Assembly: GCA_937891875.1 (NCBI GenBank)
Contig: CALATR010000984.1
Coordinates: 1 to 10,584 of the forward strand
Origin: an uncultured Pseudomonadota bacterium
GTDB lineage: Bacteria; Myxococcota_A; UBA796; GCA-2862545
DNA length: 10,584 nt
Direction of reading: 5' to 3'
The notes below the pieces were generated by a model. The model had not been told where the DNA came from and ran no database searches. It saw nothing but the letters and a program-made list of their open reading frames with translations. This document shows, in pieces, positions 6,015 to 10,584 of the stretch. Positions within the stretch are counted from its first letter, which is position 1, and each line of letters begins with the position of its first letter. A program made the position numbers and the translations under genes.

Positions 6015-7811
6015 TCAGTCGACCGACACCAGCGTGACGCCGAGCAGCGCCGCCAGCCGGCGCGCATCGCGGTCGGTCTCCCGCCGCGGTCCCAGGATGG
6101 CCTCGGCGCCCTCCGACGCCAGATCGTGGTCCTCCTCGGGGTCCTCGTCGATGTCGAAGAGCAGCTCGTCCCCGGTGGACAGGGTCCGGATGTACTTCAT
6201 GCCGCCGGTGCGCCGACCGGCCAGCCAGCGCCCCTCCTCGTCCTGACCGGCGAGGGGTGCAGCGAGGCCGACCTTGCGGCTGCCGTCGAAGAAGCCGAGC
6301 ACGGACAGGGCCTGCGCCTCGTGGCGGGGCTCGATCTCGGCGTGCTCGAGCACCGTCGGGAAGACGTCGAGCAGGCGGGTCTGGGAGGTGACCACGCCGC
6401 CACGACCGACGCCGGGGACCTTGAGCACCAGCGGTACGTGCACGACCTCGTCCCGCAGTCCGGACGTGTCCCACAGGCCGTGCTCGCCGAGGTGCTGTCC
6501 GCCGGTACCGACCAGGACCACCACGGTGTTGTCGGCGTGTCCGGTCGCCTCGATGCCCTCCAGGATCCGCCCGACCTGCAGGTCCACGTACGCGACCTCC
6601 TCCCGGTAGAGCCGGCGCAGGGTGCGGACCTCGGTGGCGTCGTAGGATGTGCGTCGCTCGCGGATGCGGGCGGCGTGGTCGACCAGGGGCGCGTCCGGCG
6701 TGCCGTTGGCCTCGTAGCCGGGGAGCCCGTGGGCCACGAAGGGCGTGCGGGGCTCGCGCAGCTGGACGAGGGCGAAGGTGGGCAGGTCCGCGTGGGCCGC
6801 CTGCCAGGCGAGGAAGGCGTCGACCGTGGCCGCGCCGGTGCGTGGATCGCTGAAGTAGCCCAGCAGACGCCCCAGATCGCCGACGATGCGCTGGCGGGAC
6901 AGGCCGGGGAGCGCGGCGAAGCGGGCGTCGTCGTAGATCTGATAGCCGTGGCCGAAGCCGCGCCAGGCGCCGATGGCCGGGTCGCTGACGAAGCCGCCGA
7001 CCGCGTAGCCTTCGGACGAGAGGGTCGCGGAGAGCAGGCCCCGGGCGCGGAGCAGGTGGTCGTCGGGGCGGAGCACCTGGTGGGTGGTGGGCGGCAGGCC
7101 CGTCAGCAGCGAGGCGATGGCACCCGCGGGATCGGGGGTGGGGGTGATGACCTGGGTGAACACGGCCCCGTCGGTGACGAGGCGATCGATGTTCGGGGTC
7201 TCGGCGCTGCCGAGGTCCGCGCGCAGTCCGTCGACCGCGATGACGACGAAGCGGGGATCGCTCTGCAGGGCGCCGCGCCCGCCGGTGTCCCGGGACAGGG
7301 AGAGGCCGACCCCGGCCGCCTGGAGCACGACCATGCCGCCGAGCGCCGCGGGCCAGAAGCCGATCGGTGCCTTCTGGCCGAACTCACCCATGCGGTAGAG
7401 CCGGCCGGAGAGCAGGAAGATCGTTGCAAACAGGAAGATCGGCAGGGCGGCGAGGAAGACGGCGGCCCAGGCGCGGCCGTTGATCCACTCGTCGACCGCG
7501 AAGCCGCCGAAGAGGTAGCCGACGAGCACGAGTCCGGTGGTGGCGAGCTGGAGCGAGAGCGCCCGGCTGACGACGACCCGACGCAGCAGCAGGTGGATGG
7601 GCCAGCCGACCAGGAAGGCGACCAGGAACCCCAGGATGCCGAAGCTGATGGCCGCGGTGGCGACCAGCGCGAGCAGCCCGCCGATCGACAGCTGCATGGT
7701 CACGAGCACGCCCAGGGGCAGGGCCTCCAGGCCGCCGACCAGCAGGCCGAGGGCCGCGCCGTGCAGGGCGCCACGCATCACGAGTCGGGGCAGCGAGAGG
7801 TCGTCGTCCAT
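6015..7811 (-). CDS. Five-helix membrane protein with a degenerate sulfatase-fold domain (probable pseudoenzyme)
   Basis: A 598-residue protein. About five hydrophobic segments (near 13-37, 42-69, 88-105, 114-135, 151-170) place the C-terminal domain outside the inner membrane. Residues about 186-560 follow the sulfatase/alkaline-phosphatase fold: VVIAVDGLRADLG (189-201), TPNIDRLVTDGAVFTQ (205-220), SLLTGLPPTTHQV (234-246), REEVAYVDLQVGRILE, LGEHGLWD (441-448), VPLVLKVPG (459-467), LLDVFPTVLEHA, and LFDIDEDPEEDHDL. Against the family pattern the catalytic sites are changed: the Cys/Ser/Thr nucleophile position is Pro228, the following Pro/Arg positions are Gly230 and Ile232, the two pocket histidines are Gln350 and Arg355, and the metal-binding Asp-His is Thr436-Gly437. 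Asp194 and Lys464 remain. Enzyme activity is therefore unlikely; a binding, scaffolding or sensing role is inferred. The ATG at 7811 has GGAG five bases upstream and begins the membrane region; the longer in-frame extension upstream has no homology and overlaps the peptidase gene. Confidence 0.9.
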   Translation of the reverse strand: MDDDLSLPRLVMRGALHGAALGLLVGGLEALPLGVLVTMQLSIGGLLALVATAAISFGILGFLVAFLVGWPIHLLLRRVVVSRALSLQLATTGLVLVGYLFGGFAVDEWINGRAWAAVFLAALPIFLFATIFLLSGRLYRMGEFGQKAPIGFWPAALGGMVVLQAAGVGLSLSRDTGGRGALQSDPRFVVIAVDGLRADLGSAETPNIDRLVTDGAVFTQVITPTPDPAGAIASLLTGLPPTTHQVLRPDDHLLRARGLLSATLSSEGYAVGGFVSDPAIGAWRGFGHGYQIYDDARFAALPGLSRQRIVGDLGRLLGYFSDPRTGAATVDAFLAWQAAHADLPTFALVQLREPRTPFVAHGLPGYEANGTPDAPLVDHAARIRERRTSYDATEVRTLRRLYREEVAYVDLQVGRILEGIEATGHADNTVVVLVGTGGQHLGEHGLWDTSGLRDEVVHVPLVLKVPGVGRGGVVTSQTRLLDVFPTVLEHAEIEPRHEAQALSVLGFFDGSRKVGLAAPLAGQDEEGRWLAGRRTGGMKYIRTLSTGDELLFDIDEDPEEDHDLASEGAEAILGPRRETDRDARRLAALLGVTLVSVD

Positions 7812-7932
7812 CGGGTCTCCGGCGCAGGGTCTACCATCGGTCGTCAGACCGTGCCGCCGGACCCCGGGTTCACGGATCCCCATGGCGTGACAGGATGTCC
7901 ACGCTACCGGCCGTCCTGGCCCTGGAGTCTCC

Positions 7933-9345
7933 GTGCGAATCCTGCTGCTCGCCGCCCTGCTCGTCCCCGCTCCCGCCCTCGCCGGCAAGCGCAAGGCCCC
8001 CGCTCCGGACCTCGCCGACACCGCCGCGGTGGTGATCGGGCGCGCGCTGCAGGCCAAGGACACCACCTGGACCCGCATGCAGGAGCTGTGCGACGACATC
8101 GGACACCGCCTGTCCGGCACCCCCGAGCTGGAGCGCGCGGTGGACTGGGCGGCCAGGCGCATGGAGGAGGACGGACTGTCCGTCACCCGCGAGCCCATCG
8201 AGGTGCAGCGCTGGGTCCGGGGAAGCGAGTCCCTGGTGATCGAGACATCCGGGCGGGCGCGGGAAGTCCCGATCCTCGGCCTCGGCAACAGCGTCGGCAC
8301 CGGTGGCGAGGTGATCGAGGGCGAGGTCCTGGTGGTCGGCAGCTTCGAGGAGCTGGTGGCGAAGAAGGAGGCTGTGAAGGGGAAGATCGTGCTGTACGAC
8401 GTGCCCTTCACGACCTACGGAGGGACGGTCGGCTATCGCTACCGGGGCGCGTCCGAGGCCGCCCGGCACGGGGCCATCGCCTCGCTGGTGCGCTCGGTCG
8501 GGCCCACGTCCCTGTCGACCCCCCACACCGGCAGCCTCGGCTACGTCGACGACGTCCCGCAGATCCCGGCGGCGGCGGTGGACATCGAGACCGCCGCCTG
8601 GCTGCACCGGCTCCAGGATCGGGGCCAGAAGGCGACCGCACGGCTGTCGATGGAGGCGCACTTCGAGGACCCCGTCACCAGCCACAACGTCGTCGGCGAG
8701 CTGAAGGGCCGCGAGCTGCCCGATCAGGTCGTCGTGGTGGGGTGCCACCTGGACAGCTGGGACGTGGGCCAGGGCGCCCAGGACGACGCGGCCGGCTGCG
8801 TCGCGGCCATGGAGGCGGGGCGGATCCTCGCGAGCCTGGACGTGCGCCCCCGCCGGACCGTGCGCGTCGTGCTCTTCACGAACGAGGAGAACGGCCTCGC
8901 GGGCGGTCGCGGCTACCAGGAGGCCCACGCCGACGAGGACATCGTCGCCGCCATGGAGATGGACACCGGCGCCGGTCCGTTCGAGGGCTACCGGATCGAC
9001 GCCCGCACCGGGGGCACCGACGACGAGACCCTGGCCGAGCGCGAGCGCATCATCGCCGCATTCGGAGCGGTCGAGCATCTCTTCACTGCACTCGATCCCG
9101 AGTTCGTCCCCAGCTTCTCCGGCGCCGACGTCGGCCCGCTGGTCGACCACGGTACGCTGGGGATCGGCCTTGCGATGGACACGACGGGATACTGGCCCAT
9201 CCACCACACCGAAGCCGACACCCTCGACAAGATCGATCGCGCCCACTTCCAGCGCGACGTCGCCGGCATGGCGCTCATGACCTGGGTGCTCGCCGAGTGG
9301 CCCGATCTCCCGCGGGTGCAGCGAACCCTGGGAGGACACCCATGA
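7933..9345 (+). CDS. Secreted M28-family zinc metallopeptidase (carboxypeptidase Q-like)
   Basis: A 470-residue peptidase, about the usual length. The N-terminus MRILLLAALLVPAPALA is a cleavable signal peptide (likely cut before GKRK), so it works in the periplasm or outside. Residues about 45-120 form the N-terminal part of the peptidase fold (GHRLSGTPELERAVDWA), about 125-235 a protease-associated (PA) insert (EGEVLVVGSFEEL, KGKIVLYDVPF), and the rest the catalytic half. The co-catalytic two-zinc site is complete: His272 and Asp274 in GCHLDSWD, Asp284 in GAQDDAAG, Glu318 (general base) and Glu319 in TNEENGL, Asp344 in MEMDTG, and a His at 424/425 in WPIHHTEADTLDKID. Cleavage of small peptides or dipeptides from the N-terminal or C-terminal side is expected from the family; the exact specificity cannot be read off. 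GTG start at 7933 with GGAG five bases upstream. The next gene overlaps its stop codon. Confidence 0.95.
   Translation: MRILLLAALLVPAPALAGKRKAPAPDLADTAAVVIGRALQAKDTTWTRMQELCDDIGHRLSGTPELERAVDWAARRMEEDGLSVTREPIEVQRWVRGSESLVIETSGRAREVPILGLGNSVGTGGEVIEGEVLVVGSFEELVAKKEAVKGKIVLYDVPFTTYGGTVGYRYRGASEAARHGAIASLVRSVGPTSLSTPHTGSLGYVDDVPQIPAAAVDIETAAWLHRLQDRGQKATARLSMEAHFEDPVTSHNVVGELKGRELPDQVVVVGCHLDSWDVGQGAQDDAAGCVAAMEAGRILASLDVRPRRTVRVVLFTNEENGLAGGRGYQEAHADEDIVAAMEMDTGAGPFEGYRIDARTGGTDDETLAERERIIAAFGAVEHLFTALDPEFVPSFSGADVGPLVDHGTLGIGLAMDTTGYWPIHHTEADTLDKIDRAHFQRDVAGMALMTWVLAEWPDLPRVQRTLGGHP
9331..9335 (+). promoter_or_regulatory. Ribosome binding site of the quinone oxidoreductase gene
   Basis: GGAGG, six bases before the ATG at 9342, lying inside the end of the peptidase gene. 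It is the strongest Shine-Dalgarno in the window and selects this ATG over the next one (9351). Confidence 0.7.
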
Positions 9346-10328
9346 CCACCATGCACGCCATCCTGCCCGGCCCCGAGATGCAGTGGGCCGAGACCGAGCG
9401 CCCCGAGCCCGGGCCCGGCGAGGTCCGCATCCGCGTCGCCGCCACCGCGGTCAACCGCGCCGACCTCATGCAGGCCGCCGGCCGCTACCCGCCTCCCCCC
9501 GGCGCCTCTCCGATCCTCGGCCTCGAGTGTGCCGGCGTGGTCGAGGCCGTCGGCGAGGGCGTCACCGAGGTCGCAGTCGGCGATCGCGTCGGCGCCCTGC
9601 TCGCCGGCGGAGGCTACGCCGAGCACGTCGTGTGCCCAGGCGCCCACACCCTGCCTCTCCCCGACGACATGGACTTCGTCACCGGCGCGGCCCTCCCCGA
9701 GGTCCTGACCACGGCCTTCCTGAATCTCCGCATCGAAGCCGGACTCCAGCCCGGCGAGCGTGTCCTGCTCCACGCCGGCGCGAGCGGGGTCGGCACCACC
9801 GCGCTCCAGCTCTGCCGGGCCTGGGGCAACCCGACCTGGGTCACGGTCGGCAGCGCGGACAAGGTCCAGACCTGCATGGGGTACGGCGCGGACGGCGGCA
9901 GCAACCGCCACGACGGGCCCTGGGTCGACGACGTCATGTCCTGGACCGAGGGTCAGGGCGTCGACGTCGTCCTCGACCCGGTGGGCCAAGGCTACGTCGC
10001 GGAGGACCAGAAGGCCCTCGCCATTGGCGGCCGCATCGTGCTCATCGGCCTGCTGGGCGGTCGGAGCGAGACCATCGACCTGGGCCGCATGCTGGTGAAG
10101 CGCCAGCGCCTGATCGGCAGCGTGCTGCGCGCTCGGAGCGACCAGGAGAAGGCGGAGATCCTGGCCCGCCTGCGCGCCGAGGCCTGGCCCCTGGTGGAGG
10201 ACGGCACGCTCGCGCCCCACGTGCACGAGGTCATGTCGATCGAGGACGCCAAGGCCGCCCACGCACTCATCGCGAGCAACGCGACCACCGGCAAGGTCAT
10301 GCTGAAGGTGCCGGGGTTCGGGCCCTGA
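9342..10328 (+). CDS. Zinc-independent MDR quinone oxidoreductase (PIG3/TP53I3-like)
   Basis: A 328-residue NAD(P)H-dependent oxidoreductase of the medium-chain dehydrogenase/reductase superfamily, cytoplasmic. It reduces quinones or similar carbonyl compounds with NADPH; the natural substrate is unknown. N-terminal GroES-like half: NRADLMQAAGRYPPPPGAS (38-56), ILGLECAGVVEAVGEGV, GDRVGALLAGGGYAEHV. Cofactor half: LLHAGASGVGTTALQLC (142-158), the glycine-rich loop, and TVGSADK (168-174), where a Ser at the strand end favours NADPH. The run LVKRQRLIGSVLRARS (251-266) and the end ATTGKVML match the PIG3 group. No zinc-binding cysteine pattern is seen. Its ATG overlaps the peptidase TGA (ATGA), so the two are likely co-translated; the downstream membrane protein begins 3 nt after its stop. 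Confidence 0.95.
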   Translation: MTTMHAILPGPEMQWAETERPEPGPGEVRIRVAATAVNRADLMQAAGRYPPPPGASPILGLECAGVVEAVGEGVTEVAVGDRVGALLAGGGYAEHVVCPGAHTLPLPDDMDFVTGAALPEVLTTAFLNLRIEAGLQPGERVLLHAGASGVGTTALQLCRAWGNPTWVTVGSADKVQTCMGYGADGGSNRHDGPWVDDVMSWTEGQGVDVVLDPVGQGYVAEDQKALAIGGRIVLIGLLGGRSETIDLGRMLVKRQRLIGSVLRARSDQEKAEILARLRAEAWPLVEDGTLAPHVHEVMSIEDAKAAHALIASNATTGKVMLKVPGFGP

Positions 10329-10331
10329 CCG

Positions 10332-10584
10332 ATGGCGCGCGTGCGCGAGCGCCTGCCGAGGCTGTCGCCGGTCCAGCGCGCCGGACGGGCCACCACCAGC
10401 GTCGGCTGCGCCCTGCTGTTCGCGACTGCCATCTTCGGTGCGATCCCGCTCGTCCTCCTCCTGCGGAACGGCAGCGCGGGGACAGAGCACCTCGTCTTCC
10501 CGATCGGTGGCCTCGCCCTCGCGCTCTCGATCGTGGCGGGCGGCGTGCTCGCCAGTCGCCTCCCCGCCCCGCGCTTCTCCCGCC
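10332..10584 (+). CDS. Small membrane protein, N-terminal part only (3' end outside window)
   Basis: An open frame of at least 84 codons starting ATG at 10332, 3 nt after the oxidoreductase stop. The first 20 residues are Arg-rich (MARVRERLPRLSPVQRAGRA), followed by a hydrophobic segment about 23-44 (with LLFATAIFGAIPLVLLL) and a second about 54-75 (PIGGLALALSIVAGG). The positive N-terminus points to a cytoplasmic start with two or more inner-membrane helices. I do not recognise a family. The start is the best available but lacks a clear Shine-Dalgarno, so coupling to the upstream stop or a downstream GTG (10341) is possible. It is the third gene of the plus-strand run. Confidence 0.65.
   Translation, partial: MARVRERLPRLSPVQRAGRATTSVGCALLFATAIFGAIPLVLLLRNGSAGTEHLVFPIGGLALALSIVAGGVLASRLPAPRFSR

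Noticed and set aside
7828..7850. Inverted repeat GGTCT ... AGACC (13-bp spacer) in the divergent region 7812-7932, considered as an operator
   Set aside because: Five-base arms are expected by chance in this composition, and no promoter elements with proper spacing could be placed around it.
7870..9339. A 489-codon minus-strand frame opposite the M28 peptidase
   Set aside because: Shadow composition (His/Asp/Val/Gly-rich) without any motif; the plus strand holds a complete zinc site and signal peptide.
6126..9341. A long plus-strand frame running into the quinone oxidoreductase from opposite the sulfatase-fold gene and across the peptidase gene
   Set aside because: Only its last 328 codons are the real oxidoreductase. 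The rest is antisense or out-of-frame sequence (Asp/Gly- then Arg-rich) over two well-supported genes, so it is not a giant fusion protein.

Overview
The window is about 10.6 kb of very GC-rich, densely coding bacterial DNA. It carries nine protein genes (the first and last run off the ends), very short intergenic gaps, and no RNA gene, insertion sequence or CRISPR array that I can see. High GC, a secreted lipoprotein built from MopE-type metal-binding motifs, a lamin-tail domain and FG-GAP-like repeats, and a membrane-anchored Coa1-like/TPR protein together suggest a Myxococcota (former Deltaproteobacteria) or similar lineage. That placement is an inference; there is no marker gene here.

Layout. 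Positions 1-4952 (minus strand, read right to left) form one tight four-gene run: xseA (exonuclease VII large subunit, TTG start), a 765-residue mosaic surface lipoprotein, an aldo/keto reductase closely resembling the potassium-channel beta subunit family, and a cysteine-rich CPCC-type protein cut by the window start. The gaps are 10, 16 and 10 nt, so co-transcription is likely. A 149-bp divergent region containing a 13-bp direct repeat leads to a plus-strand gene (5102-5998) for a membrane-anchored protein with a Coa1-like domain and two TPRs. Convergent with it, 16 nt away, is a minus-strand gene (6015-7811) for a five-helix membrane protein with a sulfatase-fold domain. A 121-bp divergent region then leads to a second plus-strand run: a secreted M28 metallopeptidase (7933-9345), a PIG3-like quinone oxidoreductase whose start overlaps the peptidase stop (9342-10328), and the beginning of a small membrane protein (10332 to the end).

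The most striking observation is that the sulfatase-fold protein has lost nearly every recognisable active-site residue (nucleophile, metal-binding Asp/His pair, substrate-pocket histidines) while keeping the fold's landmarks, so it looks like a membrane-tethered pseudo-sulfatase. The other points worth following are the CPCC protein with an apparent second domain, the mosaic lipoprotein in an operon with xseA but without xseB, and the direct repeat ahead of the Coa1-like/TPR gene. No single pathway ties all the genes together; two (xseA, the reductase) look like housekeeping or general metabolism and several are envelope proteins.
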